A stretch of DNA of 57,762 bases, from contig JAIRYF010000002.1 of NCBI GenBank assembly GCA_031267895.1, positions 1 to 57,762 of the forward strand, written 5' to 3'. This DNA comes from Candidatus Methanoplasma glyptotermitis (GTDB lineage Archaea > Thermoplasmatota > Thermoplasmata > Methanomassiliicoccales > Methanomethylophilaceae). The notes below the pieces were generated by a model. It searched no databases. It was given only the letters and a program-made list of their open reading frames with translations, and was not told where the DNA came from. Both the position numbers and the translations under genes were made by a program. Shown here in pieces: positions 8,836 to 16,909 of the stretch; positions within the stretch are counted from its first letter, which is position 1, and each line of letters opens with the position of its first letter.

Positions 8836-9720
8836 ATGAACGCCGACGTAGTGATAATAGGGTGCGGTCCGGCCGGCATTCAGGCCGGCATTCATTCATC
8901 CAGGAAGAAGGCCAAGACTGTAATCATCGGCAAGATGCGGAACAGTGCGCTGTACGGTGCCCGAATAGAGAATTACTTCGGGATACCGGGGAAGACAGAC
9001 GGTTCCCTGCTCCTGCAGGAGGGAATTAACCAGGCAGTCTCGTTTGGATGTATACATCTTGATCTCAATGTAACACAAGCTGCCGCGGAGGAGGGGCACT
9101 TCAGAGTGACAACGGAGACAGGAGAGGAAATTACATGCGGGTCGGTCGTGATTGCAACGGGGATTTCCAGAATGAAACTCGGCATACCCGGAGAGAAGGA
9201 ACTTCTCGGAAAGGGCGTAAGCTACTGCACCGAATGCGACTGTAATTTCTTCAAAGGACTCAGAGTTGCCGTCATAGGCAGCGAATCCCAAGCCGCGGTA
9301 TCTTCGGAACTGATGACAAAATATGCCTCCGAAGTCTACTGGATCGGCGAGAACATATCCGCCGGCAGGAACCTTGTGGATAAAGCCGAGAGCATGGGAG
9401 TAAAAATCATCGCCGGAACCCCGAAGGAGATCGTAGGCAGCACAGAAGTGAAGCGGCTGCTTCTCAATGACGGACGCAGCATAGACATTGACGGTGTTTT
9501 CATAGAACTCGGCGGAAGATCATCGTCGGACCTCGCCATGGATTTGGGATTGATGCCGGAAGCGGATAATTCAGTAAGGGTTGACGGCAGATGCGAAACG
9601 TCTGTGAAAGGAGTATTCGCATGCGGGGACATAACCGGAGGACCCTGGCAGCTGGCAAGGGCTGTGGGCGAAGGTGCGGTCGCCGGGCTTAATGCGGCCG
9701 AGCGGACAAGTGATGCATAA
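8836..9720 (+). CDS. trxB: Thioredoxin reductase-like flavoprotein lacking the NADPH motifs
   Basis: 294 residues. The N-terminal FAD site (IIGCGPAGIQAGI), the redox motif CTEC in SYCTECDC (residues ~133-136) and the C-terminal FAD motif (VFACGDITGGPWQLARAVGEG) are intact. The NADPH domain is atypical: GGGDSA is replaced by GSESQAA and the HRRxxxR phosphate-binding motif is absent (YWIGENISAGRN). Known relatives with these losses use ferredoxin or F420H2 (FFTR or DFTR types) or do not accept NADPH, as in Thermoplasma. I infer a non-NADPH donor; which one cannot be told here. Its stop overlaps the next ATG by one base. Confidence 0.9.
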   Translation: MNADVVIIGCGPAGIQAGIHSSRKKAKTVIIGKMRNSALYGARIENYFGIPGKTDGSLLLQEGINQAVSFGCIHLDLNVTQAAAEEGHFRVTTETGEEITCGSVVIATGISRMKLGIPGEKELLGKGVSYCTECDCNFFKGLRVAVIGSESQAAVSSELMTKYASEVYWIGENISAGRNLVDKAESMGVKIIAGTPKEIVGSTEVKRLLLNDGRSIDIDGVFIELGGRSSSDLAMDLGLMPEADNSVRVDGRCETSVKGVFACGDITGGPWQLARAVGEGAVAGLNAAERTSDA

Positions 9721-10232
9721 TGACAGTCGAAGATCTAATATCAAGCATGCTGAGAGAGGAGGGGGGCTTTCAGAAGGCATTTAGAAACATACTCGACGAA
9801 GAACTCGGGATGTCTCTCAGCGAATTCTGCTCCGAATCCGGGATATCTCAGAGCACAATGTACAAGATACTTGAAGAGAAACGCGAACCGAATCTGCGGA
9901 CAGTACGGCATATAGTCCGCGCCGTTGACCTGATGACCCGATCCGAAGATAACAATTTTGTGGCGGTGATCGCATCGTCCACATTCATGAAATCTCTGCC
10001 GAGAGCCATGGAAGTGGACGGCAGAGCCATCGCTATCAAAGAGTACACGATCTCAACGGTGGAGGATGCGATAATCGCAGCAGTAAGGGCAGAGCGCGAC
10101 GGTGCGCTGGCCATAGTCTGTGCACCTATAATCGCCCTGACCGTGGAAAAGATACTCCGCATACCCGTGTCCCCTGTGATGCCTCTCGGAAGTGTTCTCA
10201 AAGCACTGGATGTCATTAAAGGTTTGGTCTGA
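9720..10232 (+). CDS. HTH regulator co-transcribed with thioredoxin genes
   Basis: 170 residues. Residues ~28-70 form an XRE-type helix-turn-helix (MSLSEFCSESGISQSTMYKI). Residues ~78-165 are an alpha/beta domain rich in Ala/Ile (FVAVIASSTF, ALAIVCAPIIAL) that looks like a small-molecule or sensory domain. No family is named with confidence. The ATG overlaps the trxB stop (TAATGA), so it is the third gene of the thioredoxin operon and may regulate it in response to redox state (inference). Confidence 0.75.
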   Translation: MTVEDLISSMLREEGGFQKAFRNILDEELGMSLSEFCSESGISQSTMYKILEEKREPNLRTVRHIVRAVDLMTRSEDNNFVAVIASSTFMKSLPRAMEVDGRAIAIKEYTISTVEDAIIAAVRAERDGALAIVCAPIIALTVEKILRIPVSPVMPLGSVLKALDVIKGLV

Positions 10233-10276
10233 ATAAATTAAAATATCACCTTAACTATTGTCCATCATAAGAGGAG

Positions 10277-10741
10277 ATGTGTACACTGTTCGAACTGCAG
10301 GTCGTAAGCAATACCCCGATGAACACCGTGACAGACAAGAACATAGTAGCGGAGACATTTCTGGTGCAGATCGGATACATACCCAAAGGATATGATCCGA
10401 AAACATCGGCAACGGGTGTCCGTGATAGTGTTCCGTACAGACTTTTCGTGGATTTCTTCATGAAAAACACAAACAAGGCATGGGCGGTCGAGGAGCTGTC
10501 GGCACTTCTGAATACAACAAAACCCACCATTTACAGACACATCAACAAGCTCAAGTCGATGGATCTTCTGGAAAGCATTGATGTGGAATTCGACGGTGCA
10601 GTAAGAAAAGGCTACAGGATAAGATACGGTGACCTTGCCAAGGCCTGGAGTTTTACCGAGGCGAACGTGAATATGGCAATGGAAAACTACAGACGGACAG
10701 CATCGCATTTCCAGTCCCTCTCGAGGGCCGAAGACGAATGA
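10277..10741 (+). CDS. Winged-helix regulator upstream of elp3
   Basis: 154 residues with a winged helix at ~65-115 (WAVEELSALLNTTKPTIYRH, then KLKSMDLLESIDV) and a helical C-terminus. gaggag directly abuts the ATG at 10277, which is too close for a good Shine-Dalgarno; a shorter start at 10319 (MNTVTDKN) is possible. The stop overlaps the elp3 start (ATGA), so the pair is co-transcribed. The target is unknown. Confidence 0.72.
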   Translation: MCTLFELQVVSNTPMNTVTDKNIVAETFLVQIGYIPKGYDPKTSATGVRDSVPYRLFVDFFMKNTNKAWAVEELSALLNTTKPTIYRHINKLKSMDLLESIDVEFDGAVRKGYRIRYGDLAKAWSFTEANVNMAMENYRRTASHFQSLSRAEDE

Positions 10742-12297
10742 TCGAGAGCGGCGATCCGGTTCGCGAACTCAGTCTGAGGATAATCTCTGCCGTAAAAGAC
10801 GGCAGGGCCGGGAGCAGAGACGACATCCAGAGGATGAAGATAATTCTCTGCAGCGAACTGGGTCTCGCAGAAGTGCCTCCGAACTCGGCGATTCTGAAGA
10901 ATGTCGAGCCGGGGGACAGAAAACTTTTGGAGCCGTTTTTGATCAAGAAACCCATGCGCACGATGAGCGGAGTTGCCGTAGTGGCCGTTATGACATCTCC
11001 CCACCCGTGTCCCCATGGTAAATGTGCCTACTGTCCCGGCGGAGTCGAGAACGGATCTCCCCAATCATACACAGGAAAGGAGCCTGCCGCCAGAAGAGCG
11101 GAAAGAAACAGATTCGATCCGTTCCTTCAGGTAAAGGACCGCATCGGACAGCTTACGGCCATAGGTCACAAAACCGACAAGATAGATCTGATAATAATGG
11201 GCGGAACCTTCACATCCAGAGACCGCGGGTACCAGGAATGGTTTGTGAAAAGATGTCTCGATGCAATGAACGGAAACGATTCGCCCGATCTCCGGACAGC
11301 GCAGCTCTGGAATGAAACATCCGGACACAGGTGCATAGGTCTCACGGTCGAGACCCGTCCGGATGTGTTCGGAGACGAGCAGATCGAGCTCGCGATGCTT
11401 CTGGGCGCGACAAGGGTAGAACTCGGTGTCCAGATTCTCGACGACAGAGTTCTTTCTGCATCAAAGAGAGGACACGGGATAAAAGAGGTCGCCGATTCCA
11501 CCAAATCATGCAAGGACCGCGGCCTTAAGGTCTGCTATCACATAATGCCCGGGCTTCCGGGATCCGATCCGAAGAAAGATCTGGAGTGTTTCAGACAGAT
11601 ATTCGATAATTCCGATTTCCGCCCCGATATGCTGAAGTTCTATCCGGCACTGGTGATATCCGGAACCGAACTGTACGACATGTGGATGAAAGGAGAATAC
11701 ATGCCTTATGATACCGAAACCGCCGTCGATCTCCTGTCCGAAATGAAATCCGAGATACCGGAGTACGTAAGGATACAGCGCATACAGAGAGACATACCCG
11801 CACCGCAGATAACCGCCGGCATTCTCAGGAGCAACATACGCCAGCTGGTGAAAGAGAACATGGATTCACACGGAATGTCCTGCAGATGCATCAGATGCAG
11901 GGAGGTCGGTCACACCGGAGAGGTCCTGAAAGATCCGGACCTCATAGAACGGAAAGTCCTTGAATACACCGCGAGCGGCGGAACAGAGAGGTTCGTATCT
12001 CTTGAGTACAACAATTCGATAATAGGATATCTCAGGCTGAGAACAGACGGCACCGAAACGGCCACCGTCAGAGAACTGAAGGTCCTCGGACGCATAGCCC
12101 CTCTGGGTTCGGACGGCGAAGATTGGCAGCACAGGGGATTCGGTAAGACGCTGATGGAAACGGCGGAATGCCTTGCGGTCTCCGACGGCAAAAAGAAACT
12201 GAGAATAACCAGCGGAATCGGCGTCAGGAAGTACTATGAGACTATGGGTTATTCCCGAGAGGGGCCGTACATGGTCAAGATATTAGTCGATGATTAA
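10738..12297 (+). CDS. elp3: Elp3, tRNA wobble-uridine carboxymethyl-forming enzyme
   Basis: 519 residues. The radical-SAM part contains the iron-sulfur motif CPHGKCAYCPGG (residues ~87-98), and the C-terminal GNAT acetyltransferase domain ends the protein (HRGFGKTLMETAECLA as the acetyl-CoA loop). Archaeal Elp3 acts alone, using SAM and acetyl-CoA to make cm5U34 in tRNA anticodons. Length fits archaeal Elp3. Its 3' end overlaps the convergent PRC-barrel gene by 15 nt. Confidence 0.96.
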   Translation: MIESGDPVRELSLRIISAVKDGRAGSRDDIQRMKIILCSELGLAEVPPNSAILKNVEPGDRKLLEPFLIKKPMRTMSGVAVVAVMTSPHPCPHGKCAYCPGGVENGSPQSYTGKEPAARRAERNRFDPFLQVKDRIGQLTAIGHKTDKIDLIIMGGTFTSRDRGYQEWFVKRCLDAMNGNDSPDLRTAQLWNETSGHRCIGLTVETRPDVFGDEQIELAMLLGATRVELGVQILDDRVLSASKRGHGIKEVADSTKSCKDRGLKVCYHIMPGLPGSDPKKDLECFRQIFDNSDFRPDMLKFYPALVISGTELYDMWMKGEYMPYDTETAVDLLSEMKSEIPEYVRIQRIQRDIPAPQITAGILRSNIRQLVKENMDSHGMSCRCIRCREVGHTGEVLKDPDLIERKVLEYTASGGTERFVSLEYNNSIIGYLRLRTDGTETATVRELKVLGRIAPLGSDGEDWQHRGFGKTLMETAECLAVSDGKKKLRITSGIGVRKYYETMGYSREGPYMVKILVDD

Positions 12298-12519
12298 CCT
12301 GTCTCCGGAAACCCTTATGCGGTCCGTTTCCACGGCGAATCTTCCTTTGCCGTCCGCCCCGCAGGAGTCTGCAGATGTATTTCCGGCAGCCGATATCAGC
12401 ATATATTTTACGTATCCGCCGTCGGTGTCTATGACGATATCCTCAAGTATCCCTACCGACCGCCCGGTCGACGTCCCGACCTCCATACCGATCAGTTCTC
12501 TGCTGAACATCCTGCTCAT
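12283..12519 (-). CDS. PRC-barrel domain protein, downstream of cdc48
   Basis: 78 residues: SRELIGMEVGTSTGRSVGIL, then DIVIDTDGGYVKYMLISA, and a final strand with RIRVSGDRLIID, a single PRC barrel. The start at ATG 12519 is chosen because gggtga, which contains the cdc48 stop, sits 5 nt upstream; the longer frame to 12546 would overlap cdc48. Co-transcription with cdc48 suggests a related role, but none is established. Confidence 0.85.
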   Translation of the reverse strand: MSRMFSRELIGMEVGTSTGRSVGILEDIVIDTDGGYVKYMLISAAGNTSADSCGADGKGRFAVETDRIRVSGDRLIID

Positions 12520-12523
12520 ATGT

Positions 12524-14722
12524 TCACCCGTAAAACGGATGGTCATTCAGCCCCGACCTGAGTTTCCTCATCTCTCTGCTGAGTGCTTCGTATTTCCCGA
12601 ACACAGACTCGCTGACCGACGGTCCGATGCTGTCCATAGCATCCCTGAAGTTCTTATCCGTCACATACTGTGCCGAACTGTCACCGCGATATGCCAACAG
12701 CCCCGCCTCTCTGCATAGTGCCGCAAGGTCCGCACCTACATACCCGTCCGTCGCTCTTGCAATGAATTCGAGGTCCACGCCTTTCAGCGGCATCCTGGCG
12801 GTGTGCACCCGGAGGATGCTCTCCCTTGCCTCCGAATCCGGCTTTCCCACAAGTATCATGCGGTCTATCCTGCCCGGCCTGAGCAACGCCGGATCTATCG
12901 CATCCGGACGGTTTGTCGCTGCCATTATGATGACTCGATTCATACTCTCGATGCCATCCATTGATGTCAGGAGCTGTGCCACGACCCTGCTCCATGCCTG
13001 GGAATCGCCTTCGCCCCTGATCGGAGCTATGGAATCAATCTCATCAAAGAATATTATACTGGGTGCCATCTGCTTGGCTTTCTTGAAAATCTTCCTTATC
13101 GCCTGCTCGGATTCTCCCATCCATTTGCTGGCTATCTCCGGGCCGCTCACCGATATAAAATTAGATCCGGACCCGTTTGCCGTTGCCTTGGCAATCATGG
13201 TTTTGCCGGTCCCCGGAGGGCCGTACAGGAGCAATGCTTTCCCCGGCTCGATGCCCAGTCTTTCGAATGACTTGTGTTCCTCCGCCGGTATGAACACTTC
13301 CTCGATCTCCTTTCTTATATGCTCCAGACCGCCAATGTCATCCCACGTTATTTTAGGGACCTCTACGGACACTTCTCTCATACCGCTGGGTTCTATATCG
13401 GCAAACGCCTCGGCGAAATCTGACATGCAGACCTTCATGGTCTCCAGAGTGGACTGCGGGACGGGTTTATCCAGGTCAAGCCGGGATATGCGTTTGCTGA
13501 GACACTTCATAGCCGACTCCCTTGCCAGCGACGCGAGGTCCGCTCCGACGAATCCATGCGTCATCGCGGCAAGCTCTTCGACCTTCACATCATCTGACAG
13601 CGGCATATCCCTTGTGTGAACCTCCAGAATGCTCTTTCTCCCTATCACATTCGGAACACCGATCTCGATCTCGCGATCAAATCTCCCCGGTCTCCTGAGT
13701 GCCGGATCTATGGAGTCCTCTCTGTTCGTCGCCCCTATGACAATAACATCGCCTCTGCCGCCCATCCCGTCCATCATCGTAAGGAGCTGTGCGACCACAC
13801 GCCTCTCGACCTCTCCGTATGTGGAATCCCTGTTCGGGGCTATCGAATCGATTTCGTCCAGAAATATTATGCTCGGCGCATTGTCCTCCGCCTCTTCGAA
13901 TACCTTCCTGAGCCGTTCTTCGCTCTGACCGTAGTATCTTCCCATTATTTCCGGGCCGCGGATAGAATAAAAAGACGCACCGGACTCATTGGCCACAGCC
14001 TCCGCTATAAGCGTTTTGCCCGTTCCCGGGGGACCGTAAAGGAGCACCCCCTTGGGTGCGGATATTCCCATCCGATCGAAAAGCTCCGGATGTTTGAGCG
14101 GGAGTTCGATCATCTCTCTTATCTTCTGGAGTTCATCATCCAGACCTCCTATGTCATCGTATGTCGTGTGGCCGAGACATGTTTCCGACTCTTTTTTGGA
14201 AGACTCGTTTCTTAAGATTATCTCCGTTTCCGGCCCCACCAAGACCGGCCCGTCCGGAACAGTCAATGTTACGCTGTACGTAGCGCGGTTGCCCATAAGG
14301 GCTATGTTCGGTATCATGAGATCAGTGCCCGTCATAAGGGGTCTCCCGATCAGTCCGTTCCTGAATATGTTCTCGGTCCCCTTTTCATAATTTATCCTTT
14401 TGCCGTCGGATATATTCGGACTGAGGACCACTTTCGCAGCGATGTGCGGATCGCATTTCCTTATGCGGACGGTCTCGTCAACGCTCACTCCCGCACTTGT
14501 CCTGGTCGGACCGTCGATTCTTATGAGTTTCATGCCGTCGTCGCCCGACTCGCCTTTGAATATCTTTGCAACGACCACTCTCTTGCCTATTATCTCTATG
14601 ACATCGCCGAGATCAAGGCCCAGATGTCTGCGGGACCCGTTATCTATTCTGGCCCTTCCGTATCCTGCCTCGGACTGCCTTTTCGCCATTGCGACTTTAA
14701 GCTCGAGGAACTTGTCCATCAT
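12524..14722 (-). CDS. cdc48: Cdc48/VAT-type AAA+ ATPase
   Basis: About 732 residues. The N-terminal substrate-binding domain ([15 protein letters not shown], then [14 protein letters not shown]) is followed by two AAA+ modules, each with Walker A GPPGTGKT, Walker B ([30 protein letters not shown]) and an arginine-finger/SRH region ([41 protein letters not shown]). It is an unfoldase feeding the proteasome and remodelling complexes. The frame is open to TTG 14740, but ATG 14722 fits the family N-terminus and lies about 23 nt from an AT-rich box. Confidence 0.96.
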   Translation of the reverse strand: MMDKFLELKVAMAKRQSEAGYGRARIDNGSRRHLGLDLGDVIEIIGKRVVVAKIFKGESGDDGMKLIRIDGPTRTSAGVSVDETVRIRKCDPHIAAKVVLSPNISDGKRINYEKGTENIFRNGLIGRPLMTGTDLMIPNIALMGNRATYSVTLTVPDGPVLVGPETEIILRNESSKKESETCLGHTTYDDIGGLDDELQKIREMIELPLKHPELFDRMGISAPKGVLLYGPPGTGKTLIAEAVANESGASFYSIRGPEIMGRYYGQSEERLRKVFEEAEDNAPSIIFLDEIDSIAPNRDSTYGEVERRVVAQLLTMMDGMGGRGDVIVIGATNREDSIDPALRRPGRFDREIEIGVPNVIGRKSILEVHTRDMPLSDDVKVEELAAMTHGFVGADLASLARESAMKCLSKRISRLDLDKPVPQSTLETMKVCMSDFAEAFADIEPSGMREVSVEVPKITWDDIGGLEHIRKEIEEVFIPAEEHKSFERLGIEPGKALLLYGPPGTGKTMIAKATANGSGSNFISVSGPEIASKWMGESEQAIRKIFKKAKQMAPSIIFFDEIDSIAPIRGEGDSQAWSRVVAQLLTSMDGIESMNRVIIMAATNRPDAIDPALLRPGRIDRMILVGKPDSEARESILRVHTARMPLKGVDLEFIARATDGYVGADLAALCREAGLLAYRGDSSAQYVTDKNFRDAMDSIGPSVSESVFGKYEALSREMRKLRSGLNDHPFYG

Positions 14723-15133
14723 ACGGCGGATGTCGTTCAAATTATTTCATTTGATTGTCGGCCGCCAAATCGCAGGCGTCCGTTCGGAAATCCTACCTTG
14801 CAGGAGGATTTCGATTTCTGAAAAATCAGGGGAGAATTTCCGCCGCAATCGGATATTTTACTCTCATTTCACATTACCACGGAAGCCGGAATGACAGTCC
14901 GCCTCCCGCATGAACCTGCATGTGTAAAATCATACCATCGGGACCTCAGACTCAGGCGTTTCGGAGTCCACACATACTCGGCCCGCGGCCGTACAGTCAT
15001 ATCCGCATCCCAATGCAACATTACTTATCAGACTGAGAGGAAACAGCGCGCAAACCGCAAAAAGTATCCGCGGTGGCACATTGATCAGTTCAAGAAGCCT
15101 TAATATAGGTGGGCGCATTTTTCTCTTTCCACT
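14723..15133. promoter_or_regulatory. Divergent promoter region between cdc48 and hdrD
   Basis: 411 bp with no convincing gene. An AT-rich box near 14742-14752 suits the minus-strand cdc48 start. A TATA-like cttaatata at 15099-15107 lies 27-35 nt before the hdrD ATG, giving a leaderless or nearly leaderless mRNA. A 62-codon minus frame at 14930-15118 covers that TATA box and is rejected. Confidence 0.55.
15099..15107 (+). promoter_or_regulatory. TATA-like box of hdrD
   Basis: The sequence cttaatata lies about 30 nt before the hdrD start codon, the distance expected for an archaeal TATA box with transcription starting at or just before the ATG. Confidence 0.5.
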
Positions 15134-16873
15134 ATGATCGCCTTGCCGAAGAACCCGCTCTCAAAATTGAAAAGCAGCATAAAAATAGGAAAAATGCCGC
15201 GCATTCAGCAGGAACTTACCGCTTGTCTGCAGTGCGGTTACTGCATAAGCGTCTGCGAGGCACATGAACAGACCCCTTGGGAATCGGTGACTCCGAGAGG
15301 CAAGATATATTACCTCAACCAGCTGAGCAGTGCCGGCGGGATTGACAAGGTTCTCGGCAGGGAGGTCTCTCTCAGCCCCTATTTCGTCGATGCCATGTAT
15401 AAGTGCACGGGGTGCGGAAACTGCGAGGTCGTCTGCCATGCAAATATACCCCTGGTAGAGTTCTGGGAGACTGTCAGAAAGTGGATCGTGGACGAAGGTG
15501 CGGGACCTATGTCCGCGCACAAGAGCATGGCGAAGAAAGTAGGAGAGGTTCACAACCCGTACGGGGAACCTCCGTCCAAGAGAGGAGACTGGTGGCCGAA
15601 AGAGGTCGAAAAATCCGAATCCCCCGATGTGCTGTTCTTTGCAGGATGCACTGGGGCATACAGACAGCAGGCACTGCCGCAGACTGGTGTGCGCGTGCTC
15701 TCGAGAGCCGGTGTGACAATCAACACGCTTGGCACGGACGAATGGTGCTGTTCATCGCCTCTTCTCAGGACCGGCACTCACAAATACTCTCTGGAGTGCG
15801 CGGAAAAGACTGTTGAAGGAGCCGACGGAATGGGTGCAAAGGACATGGTCATGACGTGTTCCGGCTGTTACAAAACTGTATCCGCCGACTTTGGAAGATT
15901 TTATGCCAAGACCGGTCAGAATGTGTATCACTTTTCGCAGTACGTCGAGAAGCTTATCTCGGAGAGAAAGCTTCCGCTCAACCACGAGTTCAAGGCAAAA
16001 TTGACATATCACGATCCGTGCCACATGGGGAGACATATGGGGGTATTCGACGCACCCAGAAATGTACTCAAAAAGATCAGGGGTGTGGAACTCGTCGAGA
16101 TGGACCGCAGCAGAGAGAACTCAAGATGCTGCGGTGCAGGGGGCGGGTACAAAAGCCAGTATAACGACATGGCAGTAAGCATTGCGGCAGAAAGAATCAG
16201 AGACGCGGAGGAAACCGGTGCGGAGGTCCTCGTTACATGCTGTCCGTTCTGCGTAGTCAACCTGACACAGGGGGCAAAACAGATCGGCTCGAAGATTAAG
16301 ATCATGGATCTGTCAGAAGTTCTCTTGAAAGTCACCGCTCCGAAGGAAGAGGAAAAATCTCCGGAGGAACAGAAACCCGGCCCTCCGAAAGCGGCGGTGT
16401 CGGAACCGGTCAAAGCCGATGCAGCTGTCAGCCTTCCGGAGACCCCAAAGCCCGCAGACCTCGGAAAGATTACCGCTGATATCACGAAAACAGAAACGGC
16501 GGCTCCGAAAATCGCACCCGCCGGTTCGCCTCCGTCGATCGGCGACAGCGACGGACAGCCGGAAGAAGATATCTGGACTGACAACTCCCCGGAAGCACTC
16601 GTCAGGAGAGCGTCCTGGAACAAAGGACTCAGGTGCAGAAGGGACTACGGGGAGCATAACATACCGGTGGCGTTCGTCAAACCAAAGGTTGCCGTTTATA
16701 TTCTTGCCGAAGGAACGGCCGATGCAGAGACCAAAAGGGTCCTGGAGAAAGAAGGGTGGATCGTCCTGTCATTCCTCGAAAAAGATGTGACCGACGGAGA
16801 GGAACAGTCCTCCGAGATCAGGGCGGCCGTCAGAGAAAATCTCAAAACCCTCGGCAGAAAGAGGAAAGTGTAA
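15134..16873 (+). CDS. hdrD: HdrD-type heterodisulfide reductase subunit with a degenerate Vsr/DUF559-like tail
   Basis: 579 residues. Two [4Fe-4S] motifs lie near the N-terminus (CLQCGYCISVCEAHEQTP, CTGCGNCEVVCHANIP), followed by two CCG domains (DEWCCSSPLLRTG...CSGC; SRCCGAGGGY...CCPFC). These bind the clusters that reduce the CoM-S-S-CoB heterodisulfide. In Methanomassiliicoccales HdrD is thought to work with an Fpo-like complex; no hdrE is adjacent. After ~residue 396 comes a Pro/Ala-rich linker, then ~90 C-terminal residues (SPEALVRRASWNKGLRCRRD ... LEKEGWIVLSFLEKDV) that resemble Vsr/DUF559 endonuclease folds without their catalytic Asp. That extension is unusual. Confidence 0.88.
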   Translation: MIALPKNPLSKLKSSIKIGKMPRIQQELTACLQCGYCISVCEAHEQTPWESVTPRGKIYYLNQLSSAGGIDKVLGREVSLSPYFVDAMYKCTGCGNCEVVCHANIPLVEFWETVRKWIVDEGAGPMSAHKSMAKKVGEVHNPYGEPPSKRGDWWPKEVEKSESPDVLFFAGCTGAYRQQALPQTGVRVLSRAGVTINTLGTDEWCCSSPLLRTGTHKYSLECAEKTVEGADGMGAKDMVMTCSGCYKTVSADFGRFYAKTGQNVYHFSQYVEKLISERKLPLNHEFKAKLTYHDPCHMGRHMGVFDAPRNVLKKIRGVELVEMDRSRENSRCCGAGGGYKSQYNDMAVSIAAERIRDAEETGAEVLVTCCPFCVVNLTQGAKQIGSKIKIMDLSEVLLKVTAPKEEEKSPEEQKPGPPKAAVSEPVKADAAVSLPETPKPADLGKITADITKTETAAPKIAPAGSPPSIGDSDGQPEEDIWTDNSPEALVRRASWNKGLRCRRDYGEHNIPVAFVKPKVAVYILAEGTADAETKRVLEKEGWIVLSFLEKDVTDGEEQSSEIRAAVRENLKTLGRKRKV

Positions 16874-16876
16874 ACC

Positions 16877-16900
16877 ATGTGCCGGGACCTCCCGGCACAT
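16877..16900. terminator. Perfect 11-bp hairpin between hdrD and the Lhr helicase
   Basis: Arms atgtgccggga and tcccggcacat pair perfectly around a 2-nt loop, starting 4 nt after the hdrD stop. No T-run follows, so it may be a terminator, an mRNA 3'-end stabiliser or a protein-binding palindrome. It contains the ATG that would otherwise extend the next gene, which argues for the downstream start at 16910. Confidence 0.55.
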
Positions 16901-16909
16901 ATCATTAAC

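Noticed and set aside
14930-15118. 62-codon minus-strand frame
   Set aside because: Its start overlaps the hdrD TATA box and it shows no family features.
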